Shown here: one piece after another, positions 1 through 8,123 of the stretch
Layout of the letters: the number at the start of each line of letters is the position of its first letter
How positions within the stretch are numbered: position 1 is the first letter of the stretch
From: Clostridiales bacterium
Lineage (GTDB): Bacteria > Bacillota > Clostridia > Oscillospirales > Oscillospiraceae
Assembly (NCBI GenBank): GCA_004555705.1
Contig: SFHI01000066.1
Coordinates: 1-17,091, forward strand
Length of the DNA stretch: 17,091 nucleotides
Direction: 5' to 3'
The notes under the pieces: model-generated
Database searches by the model: none
What the model saw: only the letters and a program-made list of their open reading frames with translations
What the model was told of the DNA's origin: nothing
Position numbers and translations under genes: made by a program

Positions 1-406
1 TTGTTTGAAAGGGTGTGCTCAAAAAACGCTGTCATTGCGAGCCAGTGCGCACACTGGCGTGGCAATCCCCCGGTTGAATGGAACCAGGTAACGATTGCTG
101 CTAAAAATCGCAGCGACTTCCGTCTTTCTGGGTGCTTTTCGGTACATTTCCCCTCTATCCAGGGGATTGCCACACCAGTCTGCGGACTGGTTCGCAATGA
201 CAGGTAATTTGTAACGCGCACTTTCAAACAACAGGCAACCTCTAAAAACTACTTTTTGAGGTTTTGGGCGAGAGATTTTGTTCTCACAAAAGTTTTGAAA
301 ATTCCGGAATACTGGATGTATTGCTGGATTTTCAAAACGCATTGTGAGGGCAAAAGATCCGCACAAAAGCCAAAAAGGAGTTTTTAGAGGTGCCCAACAA
401 TTTATC
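1..406. repeat. Intergenic tip-flanked hairpin element A (left end cut by window, interrupted by a nested insertion)
   Basis: Positions 1-6 (TTGTTT) are the inner end of the 15-bp tip GATAAATTGTTGTTT seen elsewhere in the window. The interior to about 228 closely matches element B (2807-3045). It has inverted arms: one near 31-77 begins CTGTCATTGCGAGCCAGTG, and its reverse complement lies near 160-203. The right tip is split: its first part lies at 226-233 and it resumes at 395-406, with a 161-bp hairpin element in between. No convincing reading frame is present. The element lies downstream of the 433-2772 gene, so it may also fold in that transcript. Confidence 0.75.
234..394. mobile_element. 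161-bp MITE-like hairpin element nested in the tip of element A
   Basis: The ends are imperfect terminal inverted repeats: GGCAACCTCTAAAAACT on the left and AGTTTTTAGAGGTGCC on the right. The inversion continues inward almost to the centre, for example GTTTTGAAAATTCC against the reverse complement of TGGATTTTCAAAAC, and CTCACA against TGTGAG. The element is flanked by CAACA at 229-233 and again at 395-399. Removing it with one CAACA copy restores an exact tip, AAACAACAATTTATC. This is the signature of transposition with a 5-bp target duplication. It encodes no transposase, so movement would need one supplied in trans; the parent family was not identified. Confidence 0.8.
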
Positions 407-432
407 CGTTAGCCCAAGGGCGTGTGCGGACT

Positions 433-2772
433 CTATTCCTCCGGCGTGACGATCAGGCTGTCAGCCATGGTGAATACGTTTTCCGACCCCCGGTAGGCGC
501 ACCACTGGGGCATCTTTTTGTACCGTCTGGCCACGATCCGGAAAGCGCCGATGGTTCTGTGAACCCTAAACGCCGCATCCAGCTTTTCGATCTCCCGCTT
601 TCCGGGGCCGTGGGGCAGCTCCCGGCTTTCCAGCAGCTCCAGGTGCTCCCGGTCCTGCCCCACATACAGCTCCACGCGCTCGGGGTACACAATCCCGCTG
701 CGGTGGTGGCTGAGAAAGCCCATGGAAACCGTCCCGATCCGTTCCGGACCGGCCAGGGTGCAGGTTACGTCCAAATCCTGAAGGCTCCCCCGCCAGGCCC
801 CGTCCAGGTAGTCCAGACTTCCCCGCCGCTCCAGCAGCAGGTCCTTCATTCCGTTTCCCCGGAATACCGGACGCTGATCCAAAGCCGTGGGGCTTTCCAG
901 CGTCATGTTTTTCAGGGAAAACCTGTATTCCCCCCGGTTCACCTCGCTCTGCCGCCCATCCGGGGTAAAGAGCCTGGTCTGGAGCACGCAGTCCCGCTCC
1001 AATGCCAACGGCCCCGTGTACACCGGGGAATGGGCGTCCGGCGCTCCTCCGTCCAGAGTATAGCGGATTTCCCCCGGCTCCCGGGCGGAAATAGACACCA
1101 CCCCCACGGTTCCCCAGGGGAACACGCTGTCCCCCGGCACAAATTCCGGCGCAGCAGCGGGAATCGGAATTTTGGGCCGGAAAACAGAGGAGCGTTCCTC
1201 CCCCCGGTTTTCCGGTAGGAAAATTTCCTGCTCCTCCTGTTTTTCACCCAATTGCAGGAAGATTTCTCCACCCTCGGGAGCGATTTCCACACCGTCCTTT
1301 CCCGCCCGGAGAATCCGTCCCCGGGCCACGGCAAAGGAATAGGAAAAACCCTCATGAACCATGGAAATCCGCCGTTCCCGCTGCTGCGTAAACACCGGAA
1401 GCGCGTCCATCACCAGGCTGCAATTTCCCTCTATCCGGATTCCCTCCGGCTGCATCAGCAGCCGAATCCGCTCTTTCCCGGTGTCCAGCTCCGCCTGAGC
1501 CCCCAGCTTTCCCAGGCTGCCGTATACAATCCGTCCCTCCGGCTCCCGGCCCCGGGCATCCCGGAGGCGAATCCAGGGCCGCTCTCCCCCGTTTTCCTTC
1601 CAGAGCTGGGGATACAGCACCGGCAGCGCGTCAAAATTGCTCTTGGTTCCTTTCATGGGCCCTTCCAGATACCGGGAGGGGTAATTATCATCATAGAGGA
1701 ACAAATCCCGGATGCGAAGGTGCCCCGCTTCCCCCAGCAGCCCCGCCCGGTAATGGGCGCAGGCGTACCACTGGCAGGAAAGCCCCCCGGCCCAATCGGT
1801 GCCCGCCTGAAAGCTCATGGGCGGACTGACCCGGTATTGCTTCCGGAACCACCGGGCGGTGTCCGCCAGGGTTTCCACCCGGAGCTTCCCTTCCGCCGAG
1901 AGGCTTTTCAATTCCTCCAGCTGGGGCGCAAGGCCCGGGCGGATGTTCTCCCAGAGGAAGTTGTTCTCCTGCCCCACCTGGGCATAGCCCAGACCGACGG
2001 TATCCTCCTCCGTGAGGCACCGGAAAAACCATCGAATCCACTTTGGGTCCCGGCCCGTGAGCCAGGAGGGCTCCAGGGTATAGACCCCCGCCAGCCCCTG
2101 CCGGACCTCCGCCTCAAAATTGTAGATGGGGTCCGGCCCCAGCAGCCGGAACACCGGGGCCGGAATCTGATTATCCGGGTGCCGTGCGGGGATGTTTTCG
2201 TTCATCCGGCTGGGGTAGTAAGCCCCGTTGGGATAGCCGCCCCAGAGGGTGAAGCCGTCCACGCCAATCTGATCCCGGCAGGCGGCAAAGCCTTCCACAC
2301 CGTATTTTTCGGCGGCATAGGCCATGGTCACACTGTCCAGCACCCAGGAGCCGATGCTTCTGGGATAAAACCCGAAAACGGTATAAAAATCCGCCATGTA
2401 CCCGTCCACCAGCAGCCTACGCTCAGCGGGAGTGTAGCCGATCGAGTAGGCGCTGTTCACCCGGTCGTCATAGCATTCCGCCCGGGCGCTGTCCCGGAAC
2501 CGAACCCCGGAGCGGTCGCAAAGCTCCCGGGTGATCTCCCACCAGGCGGAAATCTCGTCCCCCTCGTCCAGCCATTCCCGCAGAAGCGCCTGATACCGTG
2601 GCTCCATCAGCGCGTCATACTTGAGGGCGTAGGTTCCCGGAAAGCCATACTGCTTCACCGTCAGAATCTCCTGCCGCAGGGTCTCAAAATCGTCCCAAAT
2701 AAACCGGCTGGGCTCCGTGTGGGACATCCGGATGAAATTGTAGATATTCACGCGGACACTCTTTCGCTCCAT
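433..2772 (-). CDS. Large cytoplasmic carbohydrate-type protein with N-terminal barrel-like region, CHB_HEX_C-like module and C-terminal discoidin-like region
   Basis: This 779-residue protein has no signal peptide or membrane segment, so it is probably cytoplasmic. Residues 1-400 look like a beta/alpha barrel of the glycoside hydrolase/deacetylase type: a first strand VRVNIYNFIR, then KQYGFPGTYALKYDAL and a run of aromatic and acidic residues (SWVLDS, GGYPNGAYYP, FLYDDNYPSRY). Catalytic residues cannot be assigned. Residues about 545-616 (GEIRYTLDGGAPDAHSPVYTGPL) match the chitobiase/hexosaminidase C-terminal module, and residues 625-779 resemble a discoidin (F5/8C-like) sandwich, a pairing seen in secreted hexosaminidases. 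The ATG at 2772 keeps the conserved first strand; the ribosome site is weak (GAGAGGGCGGG). It stands alone between two repeat elements. Substrate unknown; polysaccharide or glycoconjugate metabolism is only an inference. Confidence 0.8.
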   Translation of the reverse strand: MERKSVRVNIYNFIRMSHTEPSRFIWDDFETLRQEILTVKQYGFPGTYALKYDALMEPRYQALLREWLDEGDEISAWWEITRELCDRSGVRFRDSARAECYDDRVNSAYSIGYTPAERRLLVDGYMADFYTVFGFYPRSIGSWVLDSVTMAYAAEKYGVEGFAACRDQIGVDGFTLWGGYPNGAYYPSRMNENIPARHPDNQIPAPVFRLLGPDPIYNFEAEVRQGLAGVYTLEPSWLTGRDPKWIRWFFRCLTEEDTVGLGYAQVGQENNFLWENIRPGLAPQLEELKSLSAEGKLRVETLADTARWFRKQYRVSPPMSFQAGTDWAGGLSCQWYACAHYRAGLLGEAGHLRIRDLFLYDDNYPSRYLEGPMKGTKSNFDALPVLYPQLWKENGGERPWIRLRDARGREPEGRIVYGSLGKLGAQAELDTGKERIRLLMQPEGIRIEGNCSLVMDALPVFTQQRERRISMVHEGFSYSFAVARGRILRAGKDGVEIAPEGGEIFLQLGEKQEEQEIFLPENRGEERSSVFRPKIPIPAAAPEFVPGDSVFPWGTVGVVSISAREPGEIRYTLDGGAPDAHSPVYTGPLALERDCVLQTRLFTPDGRQSEVNRGEYRFSLKNMTLESPTALDQRPVFRGNGMKDLLLERRGSLDYLDGAWRGSLQDLDVTCTLAGPERIGTVSMGFLSHHRSGIVYPERVELYVGQDREHLELLESRELPHGPGKREIEKLDAAFRVHRTIGAFRIVARRYKKMPQWCAYRGSENVFTMADSLIVTPEE

Positions 2773-2806
2773 AAAAATCCCGCCCTCTCATTGTTCGGAA
2801 TAGAAC

Positions 2807-3045
2807 GATAAATTGTTGTTTGCATATTTTGTGCTGTCATTGCGAGCCAGTGCGCACACTGGCGTGGCAATCCCCCGGTTGAATGGAATCAGGTAACGAT
2901 TACCACAAAGAACCGTAACAATCCCCACTTTTTTGGATGCTTATCGGTACATTTCCCCTCTAACCGGGGGATTGCCACACCAGTCTGCGGACTGGTTCGC
3001 AATGACAGGTAATTTGTAACGCGCACTTTCAAACAACAATTTATC
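2807..3045. repeat. Complete tip-flanked hairpin element B (239 bp)
   Basis: The ends are an exact 16-bp terminal inverted repeat, GATAAATTGTTGTTTG at 2807-2822 and its reverse complement at 3030-3045. Inside, arms of about 47 bp starting CTGTCATTGCGAGCCAGTG (near 2834) and the reverse complement near 2960-3006 pair with few mismatches. Each arm has its own small dyad around GTGCGCACAC or GTCCGCAGAC. The right half is nearly identical to element A. No reading frame is supported. It occupies the gap between the starts of the 433-2772 gene and the end of clpE, and no clear target-site duplication flanks it. Confidence 0.85.
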
Positions 3046-3100
3046 TTTCCTTTTTCCCCATTGTATCCTACCGTTTCAGGCTTGTCAATGGCATGGAAAT

Positions 3101-3124
3101 CCCGCGCCGGGGCTCCGGCGCGGG
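3101..3124 (-). terminator. GC-rich hairpin just after clpE stop
   Basis: A perfect 10-bp stem, CCCGCGCCGG / CCGGCGCGGG, with a 4-base loop lies 5 bases past the clpE stop codon. On the minus strand the sequence following the stem is ATTTCC, so the U-tract is poor. It may end clpE transcription weakly or simply protect the 3' end. Confidence 0.6.
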
Positions 3125-3129
3125 AAAAA

Positions 3130-5421
3130 TCACTGGATATCCAGCTTCACGTCCTTGCCCTCCATCCGGGCGCGGATGGAGGAAATAGGGGTCTCGAAGC
3201 TGTCGATAATGGCCTCGCTGATGGGGTCCTCCAGGCGGCGCTGGATGGTTCTGCGCAGATTCCGGGCGCCGTAGACTGCGGAGAACGCCTCCTGCACCAG
3301 AGCCTGCCGAACCTCCTCGTCCCAGCTCAGGTCCAGGCCCCGGGCGGCCAGACTCCCGCGCAGCTCGCCCAGCATGATGTCCGCGATGCCCAGGAAGTTC
3401 TCCCTAGACAGAGGATTGAAGGTGATGATCTCATCCACCCGGTTGATAAACTCCGGACGCAGGAACTCCCGCAGGGCCCCCATGGTCTTTTCCTTCACCA
3501 TGTCGCCCTCGGTGCGGCCGAAGCCCAGACCGCCCACCCGGCCCTCGGAGCCGGCGTTGCTGGTCATGACGATGATGGTATTCTCGAAATTCACGACCCG
3601 CCCCTGGGCGTCGGTGATCCGCCCGTCGTCCAGCACCTGCAGCAGCACGTTCAGCACGTCGGGATGGGCCTTCTCGATCTCGTCAAAGAGCACCACACTG
3701 TAGGGCCTGCGGCGGATCTTCTCCGTCAGCTGGCCCGCCTCGTCATAGCCCACATAGCCCGGAGGGGAACCAATCAGCTTGGAAACCGTGTGCTTCTCCA
3801 TATACTCCGACATATCCAGCCGGATCAGGGAATCCACACTGTCAAAGAGGTCGTCGGCCAATTGCTTGACCAGCTCCGTCTTGCCCACGCCGGTGGGCCC
3901 CACGAAGATGAAGGACACGGGCCGCTTCTTGGGGCTGATGCCCACCCGGCTGCGCCTGATGGCCCGGGCCACGGCCTCCACCGCCTCGTCCTGGCCCACG
4001 ATGTGGGTTTTCAGGCGGTCGGCCAGGCCCTTGATCTGCTGGTACTCCTGGGCCTTGATCTTGGAGGCGGGGATTTTCGTCCACATCTCAATGATCCGGG
4101 CCAGATTTTCCATGGTCACGGGGGGAGGCGGCAGCTGCTCCAATTCCTCGATCTGGGGCGCCAGCTGCATCAGCTTGCTCCTCAGAATGGCAAGCCGCTC
4201 GTAATTCTGGCTCTCGGTGTCCTCGGTGAGCATCCTCAGCTCCAGCTCGTAGTCGTCCCGCTCCTTTTTCAGCTCCGCCAGCCGGGAAATCTCCTTGTTC
4301 TGAAGATTTACGTCGGAGCAGGCCTCATCCAGCAGGTCGATGGCCTTGTCGGGCAGGAACCGGTCGGTGATATACCGCTCCGACAGCACCACGCACTGCC
4401 GGGCAATCTCCGGGGAGATGGATACCCCATGGAATTCGGCGTAGGCCCTGGCCACGCCCTGCATGATCTGGCTGGCCTCCTCGATGGTGGGCTCCGTCAC
4501 GGTAACCGGCTGGAACCGGCGCTCCAGGGCGGCGTCCTTCTCGATGTACTTGCGGTACTCCGCGAAGGTGGTGGCGCCGATGACCTGGATTTCTCCCCGG
4601 GACAGGGCGGGCTTCAGAATATTGGCGGCATTCATGCTGCCCTCGGCGTCTCCCGCGCCCACCAGGTTGTGCACCTCGTCAATGACCAGGATGATGTTGC
4701 CGCACTCCTTGATCTCGCCGATGAGGCTCTTCATCCGGCTCTCAAACTGGCCCCGGAACTGGGTGCCCGCCACCAGGGAGGTCAGGTCCAGCAGAAAAAC
4801 CTCCTTGTCCCGGAGCTTGTAGGGCACATTTCCGGCGGCGATGCGCTGGGCCAGGCCCTCGGCAATGGCGGTTTTGCCCACGCCGGGCTCGCCGATGAGG
4901 CAGGGATTGTTCTTCTGGCGGCGGTTGAGAATCTGGATGACCCGCTCCGTCTCCACCTCCCGGCCGATGACCTTATCCAGCTTGCCGTCCCTGGCCCTGC
5001 CGGTCAGGTCCATGCAGTAGCTGTCCAGAAATTTGTGCTTGTGGTTCTTCTTTTTCCCCTTGCCCTCGTTCTGGGGCGGCTCCTCCTTCTTGGGGGGCCG
5101 GGGCTGGGGGGCGGGCATATTCCCGCTGCTGCCGAAGAGCTGGTTCAGCAGGGGGAAGGTGGCGGTCTGGCTGTCGATCTCGTCCTCTTCCTGATCCGTG
5201 TCGTCCCGCTGGCCGAACATACTGCTCATTTCATCGCTGAGAAGGTCCAAATCCTCCTCGGAAATGCCCATCTGCTTCACCGCCTGGTCAATCTGGGGAA
5301 TTCCCAGACTCCGGGCGCATTTCAGGCAGTAGCCCTCGTTGAGGGTCACGCCGTTTTCCACCTTGGTGATAAAAACCACCGCGATATTCTTTCTGCATTT
5401 GCTGCACATTTTAGGCTGCAT
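3130..5421 (-). CDS. clpE: ClpE-like AAA+ ATPase (Clp protease unfoldase subunit)
   Basis: Two-domain HSP100 unfoldase of 763 residues that would unfold substrates and feed them to ClpP in the cytoplasm. Residues 6-35 form a CxxC...CxxC zinc finger (C6, C9, C32, C35) in place of the ClpC double-Clp N-domain, which is the mark of ClpE. AAA1 has Walker A GEPGVGKT (177-184), Walker B ILVIDEVH (near 244-251) and pore loop AGTQFRG. A charged middle domain spans about 375-430. AAA2 has Walker A GPTGVGKT (508-515), pore loop GYVGYDEAG, Walker B VVLFDEIEK and RPEFINRVDE. LGF at 632-634 fits a ClpP-docking loop. An upstream in-frame GTG at 5430 overlaps the AAGGAG ribosome site, so the ATG at 5421 (8-base spacing) is chosen. 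No clpP, ctsR or mcsAB is nearby. Confidence 0.93.
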   Translation of the reverse strand: MQPKMCSKCRKNIAVVFITKVENGVTLNEGYCLKCARSLGIPQIDQAVKQMGISEEDLDLLSDEMSSMFGQRDDTDQEEDEIDSQTATFPLLNQLFGSSGNMPAPQPRPPKKEEPPQNEGKGKKKNHKHKFLDSYCMDLTGRARDGKLDKVIGREVETERVIQILNRRQKNNPCLIGEPGVGKTAIAEGLAQRIAAGNVPYKLRDKEVFLLDLTSLVAGTQFRGQFESRMKSLIGEIKECGNIILVIDEVHNLVGAGDAEGSMNAANILKPALSRGEIQVIGATTFAEYRKYIEKDAALERRFQPVTVTEPTIEEASQIMQGVARAYAEFHGVSISPEIARQCVVLSERYITDRFLPDKAIDLLDEACSDVNLQNKEISRLAELKKERDDYELELRMLTEDTESQNYERLAILRSKLMQLAPQIEELEQLPPPPVTMENLARIIEMWTKIPASKIKAQEYQQIKGLADRLKTHIVGQDEAVEAVARAIRRSRVGISPKKRPVSFIFVGPTGVGKTELVKQLADDLFDSVDSLIRLDMSEYMEKHTVSKLIGSPPGYVGYDEAGQLTEKIRRRPYSVVLFDEIEKAHPDVLNVLLQVLDDGRITDAQGRVVNFENTIIVMTSNAGSEGRVGGLGFGRTEGDMVKEKTMGALREFLRPEFINRVDEIITFNPLSRENFLGIADIMLGELRGSLAARGLDLSWDEEVRQALVQEAFSAVYGARNLRRTIQRRLEDPISEAIIDSFETPISSIRARMEGKDVKLDIQ

Positions 5422-5462
5422 TCTTTTCACTCCTTACCCAAGGAACAGTATCCTTTCGGGGC

Positions 5463-5471
5463 AGTATATCA
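5463..5471 (-). promoter_or_regulatory. Extended -10 promoter for clpE
   Basis: On the minus strand TGATATACT gives a TGn extended -10 with TATACT at 5468-5463. No good -35 is visible, and the hexamer at 17-bp spacing is TCCCTT. The site lies about 40 bases before the chosen clpE start. No CtsR operator (GGTCAAA direct repeat) was seen in the gap. Confidence 0.5.
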
Positions 5472-5522
5472 CAAACCTCCGAAAAAAGGGAAAACAAACT
5501 ATAAACAATAACACGCTTCGCT

Positions 5523-5657
5523 GAATTGACAGTTGACAATTATTGTGTCATAAACGGGACGATTTGAAATATCACGTCTTGTTTTTGGACACTGGTATTT
5601 TATTTTTATCCCGAAGGGATTCCAAAATTGTCAATTCTCAATTGTCAATTGTCAATT
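5523..5657. repeat. Tip-less copy of the D-type hairpin repeat
   Basis: This spacer begins GAATTGACAGTTGACAATTATTGTGTCATAAACGGGACGAT (split here into several short units) and ends with ATCCCGAAGGGATTCC followed by tandem AATTGTC units. Order and sequence match the interior of element D (13226-13419), and the two ends are inverted repeats of each other. Unlike D it has no recognisable GATAAATTGTTGTTT tips. It abuts the truA stop codon, so read on the minus strand its right arm starts the truA 3' untranslated region. No gene is seen in 5422-5661. Confidence 0.7.
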
Positions 5658-5661
5658 CATT

Positions 5662-6441
5662 TCACCGCGTCCAGTCGCTGCCTACCTCAAACCTTTCGAT
5701 TCCGTCGTCGTACCACAGCTTCGTCATGTACAGTCCTCCGGCGGGAACCGTAGGTCCGGCGGCGGTGCGGTTGCCGGAGTCCAGAATCTCCCCGATCTCC
5801 TCCGGGCGGATCTTTCCTTCGGCGGCATAGACCACGGTGCCCGCCATGGCCCGGGCCATGTTGTAAAGGAAGCCGTTGGCGCAGACCTTCAGGGTGACGA
5901 GATTCCCCTGCCGCTCCACTTTGTAGTAGTATACGGTGCGCACGGTGGATTTAACATCCGTTCCCACACTTCTCACCGCGGCAAAATCGTGGGTGCCCAC
6001 AAACCTGTCCGCCGCCCGCTGCATCACGTTTTCGTCCAGGTGCCGGGGGTAGAACCAGGCGCGGTTCACATAAAACGGGTCCTTCAGCCGGGAATTGTAG
6101 ATTTGATAGGTATACTCCTTCCGCCTGCAGGAGCCGATGGCATTGAAATTCTCATGCACCTCAAAGGCCCTGGTCACCACGATGTCGCAGGGCAGGTGGG
6201 TATTCAGGGCGTAGGGCAGCCGCTCCACGGGGATGGTGGAGCTTGTCCGGAAATTCGCCACATAGCACCGGGCGTGAACCCCGGCGTCGGTGCGGCCGCA
6301 GCCGGTCATATGGACGCTGTGGCCCACCACGGCAGCGGCGGCTTTTTCCATGGTTTCCGCCACGGTGGGCAGATTCTTCTGCACCTGCCAGCCGTGATAG
6401 GCCGTTCCCAGATAGGTCAGTACAAGGGCAATGTTGCGCAT
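5662..6441 (-). CDS. truA: tRNA pseudouridine(38-40) synthase TruA
   Basis: Converts uridines 38-40 of the tRNA anticodon arm to pseudouridine in the cytoplasm. At 259 residues it has normal family length. The active-site motif GRTDAGVHA carries the catalytic Asp (D52). N-terminal LTYLGTAYHGWQVQ and C-terminal NGFLYNMARAMAGTVV are also typical. The ATG at 6441 follows a GAGG ribosome site within the 7-base gap after the ecfT stop, so it is probably co-translated with the transporter genes. Linkage ecfA1-ecfA2-ecfT-truA is common in Firmicutes. The usual downstream rplM-rpsI pair is missing: the next sequence is a repeat followed by clpE. Confidence 0.96.
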   Translation of the reverse strand: MRNIALVLTYLGTAYHGWQVQKNLPTVAETMEKAAAAVVGHSVHMTGCGRTDAGVHARCYVANFRTSSTIPVERLPYALNTHLPCDIVVTRAFEVHENFNAIGSCRRKEYTYQIYNSRLKDPFYVNRAWFYPRHLDENVMQRAADRFVGTHDFAAVRSVGTDVKSTVRTVYYYKVERQGNLVTLKVCANGFLYNMARAMAGTVVYAAEGKIRPEEIGEILDSGNRTAAGPTVPAGGLYMTKLWYDDGIERFEVGSDWTR

Positions 6442-6448
6442 TTCTTCC

Positions 6449-7255
6449 TCACAGTCCGAAGGACGCCAGCACCGCGATCAGCGCCAGCAGTGCCGCGATC
6501 ACGGCGAAGGCCCCGAAGTCCCGCCGGGTATAGCGCAGCAGCTTCATCTTGGTGCGGCCCTCGCCGCCCTGGTAGCAGCGGCACTCCATAGCGGTTGCCA
6601 GCTCGTCGGCACGGCGGAAGGCGCTGATGAACAGGGGCACTAAGATCGGCACCAACGCCTTGGCCCGTTTGATCAGACTTCCCGTCTCAAAATCCGCGCC
6701 CCGGGCCTTCTGAGCGGACATGATCTTGTCGGTTTCCTCAATTAAGGTGGGGATGAACCGCAGGGCGATGCACATCATCATGCTCAGCTCATGCACCGGC
6801 ATATGGAGCTTTTTCAGCGGCCCCATCAGCGACTCCAGGCCATCCGTCAGGGAGATGGGCGAGGTGGTGAAGGTCATGAGGAAGGTGCCCGTAATCAGCA
6901 TCAGGATTCTCGCCATCATGAAAATTGCCCGGGTCAGGCCTTCTTTGGTAATGGTGAGCTTCCATATCCTCAGCAGCACCGTTTCGCCCCCGGTAAAGAA
7001 CAGGTTCAGCACACCGGTAAAAATGAGAATCATCACCAGGGGCTTCATACCCTTGACGATGGACTTGGGCGGAATGGAGGAGACGCGGATCAATGTCACA
7101 AGGAACACCAGCATCACCGCGTAGGAAATCCAGCTCTTCGCCACAAACAGCGCCACAATGTAGCCCATCAGGCCGATGAGCTTGGTTCTGGGGTCTAAGC
7201 GGTGGATGGGAGAATGGCCCGGGAAATACTGGCCCAGGGTAATGTCTTTAAGCAT
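6449..7255 (-). CDS. ecfT: Energy-coupling factor transporter transmembrane protein EcfT
   Basis: Scaffold membrane subunit of the ECF transporter; it couples the two ATPases to interchangeable substrate-binding S components for vitamins or metals. It has 268 residues with hydrophobic segments near 24-60, 70-92 and 108-132 and a C-terminal one near 245-266. Both coupling-helix motifs are present: AQKARGAD (181-188) and TAMECRCYQG (221-230). AAAGGAGG with 8-base spacing supports the ATG at 7255, which overlaps the end of ecfA2 by 8 bases (ATGCTTAA), indicating translational coupling. No S-component gene is in the window, so this is probably a shared group II module. Confidence 0.95.
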   Translation of the reverse strand: MLKDITLGQYFPGHSPIHRLDPRTKLIGLMGYIVALFVAKSWISYAVMLVFLVTLIRVSSIPPKSIVKGMKPLVMILIFTGVLNLFFTGGETVLLRIWKLTITKEGLTRAIFMMARILMLITGTFLMTFTTSPISLTDGLESLMGPLKKLHMPVHELSMMMCIALRFIPTLIEETDKIMSAQKARGADFETGSLIKRAKALVPILVPLFISAFRRADELATAMECRCYQGGEGRTKMKLLRYTRRDFGAFAVIAALLALIAVLASFGL

Positions 7256-8111
7256 GGGCGGGGCCTCCTTTCAGCGCTTTCAGCGCCTCCACAGCCTGCT
7301 CGATGGTGTAGACGTTTTCCACCGGGAGCCCCATTTTCCGCAGGTACAGGAATACCTGGGTCACCTTGGGGATGCTCAGTCCCATCTCCACCAGCCGCTC
7401 CGCCTGGGCAAAAATCTCCCCGGGAGTTCCATCCATGGCAAGCTGGGAGCCGCTCATGACGAGAAGCCGGTCAGTAAGTCTGGCCACATCCTCCATGGAG
7501 TGGCTGACCATCATGATGGTGGCGTTCTTGGCCTTGCGGTAGCTTTCGATATTGCCGAGAATCTCCGCCCTTCCGGCAGGGTCCAGGCCCGCGGTGGGCT
7601 CGTCCAGGATCAGCACCTCCGGCTCCATGGCGATGACGCCGGCAATGGCCACCCGGCGCTTCTGCCCTCCGGACAGGTCGAAGGGGGAAGCCTTCAGCTG
7701 CTCGTCGGTCAGCCCTACGAAACCGGCAGCCTCCCGGACCCGGCGGTCGATCTCCTGCCGGGGCAGCTCCATGTTGCCGGGACCGAAGGCGATGTCCTTG
7801 TACACCGTTTCCTCAAAGAGCTGATATTCCGGGTACTGGAACACCAGTCCCACCCGGAACCGGGCCTGCCGGGTCAGCTTCTTGTCCGACCAGATATCCT
7901 GCCCATCCAGAATCACGCTGCCGGAGGTGGGCTTTAAAAGGCCGTTGAGCTGCTGCATCAGGGTGGATTTCCCGGAGCCGGTATGGCCGATGATGCCGAT
8001 AAACTCCCCCCGATGGACGCAGAAGGACACGTCCTTCAGAGCCTGGTGCTCAAAGGGCGTGCCAATGCTGTAAATATAGTTCAGGTTCTTCACCTGCAGA
8101 ATCGGTTCCAA
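7248..8111 (-). CDS. ecfA2: Energy-coupling factor ABC ATPase EcfA2
   Basis: One of the two ATPases driving ECF import. At 287 residues it has all nucleotide-binding motifs: Walker A GHTGSGKST (42-50), Q-loop FQYPEYQLFEETV, signature LSGGQKRRVAIAG, Walker B VLILDEPTAGLDP and switch MVSHSMED. The LFEE variant after the Q-loop distinguishes EcfA2 from EcfA1 (QIVANVVEED). Translation starts at TTG (8111), supported by AGGAGG 8 bases upstream, which overlaps the ecfA1 TAG stop. It lies between ecfA1 and ecfT in the same operon. Confidence 0.95.
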   Translation of the reverse strand: MEPILQVKNLNYIYSIGTPFEHQALKDVSFCVHRGEFIGIIGHTGSGKSTLMQQLNGLLKPTSGSVILDGQDIWSDKKLTRQARFRVGLVFQYPEYQLFEETVYKDIAFGPGNMELPRQEIDRRVREAAGFVGLTDEQLKASPFDLSGGQKRRVAIAGVIAMEPEVLILDEPTAGLDPAGRAEILGNIESYRKAKNATIMMVSHSMEDVARLTDRLLVMSGSQLAMDGTPGEIFAQAERLVEMGLSIPKVTQVFLYLRKMGLPVENVYTIEQAVEALKALKGGPAHA

Positions 8112-8123
8112 TTTTTCTTCCTC

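Noticed and set aside
1..366. Small open frames on both strands within element A
   Set aside because: They run across inverted repeats and a nested insertion, have no ribosome site and are explained by the repeats.
1252..2811. 519-codon open frame antisense to the carbohydrate-type gene
   Set aside because: Pro/His/Gln/Arg-rich shadow with no domain, extending into a repeat spacer.
2807..3045. Integron attC-like site because of GTTGTTT/AAACAAC ends
   Set aside because: The ends do not fit the attC core consensus GTTRRRY/RYYYAAC, and no integrase or cassette array is present.
3061..5511. 816-codon open frame antisense to clpE
   Set aside because: ClpE on the other strand has every family motif; the antisense frame has low-complexity Leu/Gly/His/Gln composition typical of a shadow in GC-rich DNA.
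5422..5530. CtsR operator before clpE
   Set aside because: No tandem GGTCAAA-type heptamers were found in either orientation.
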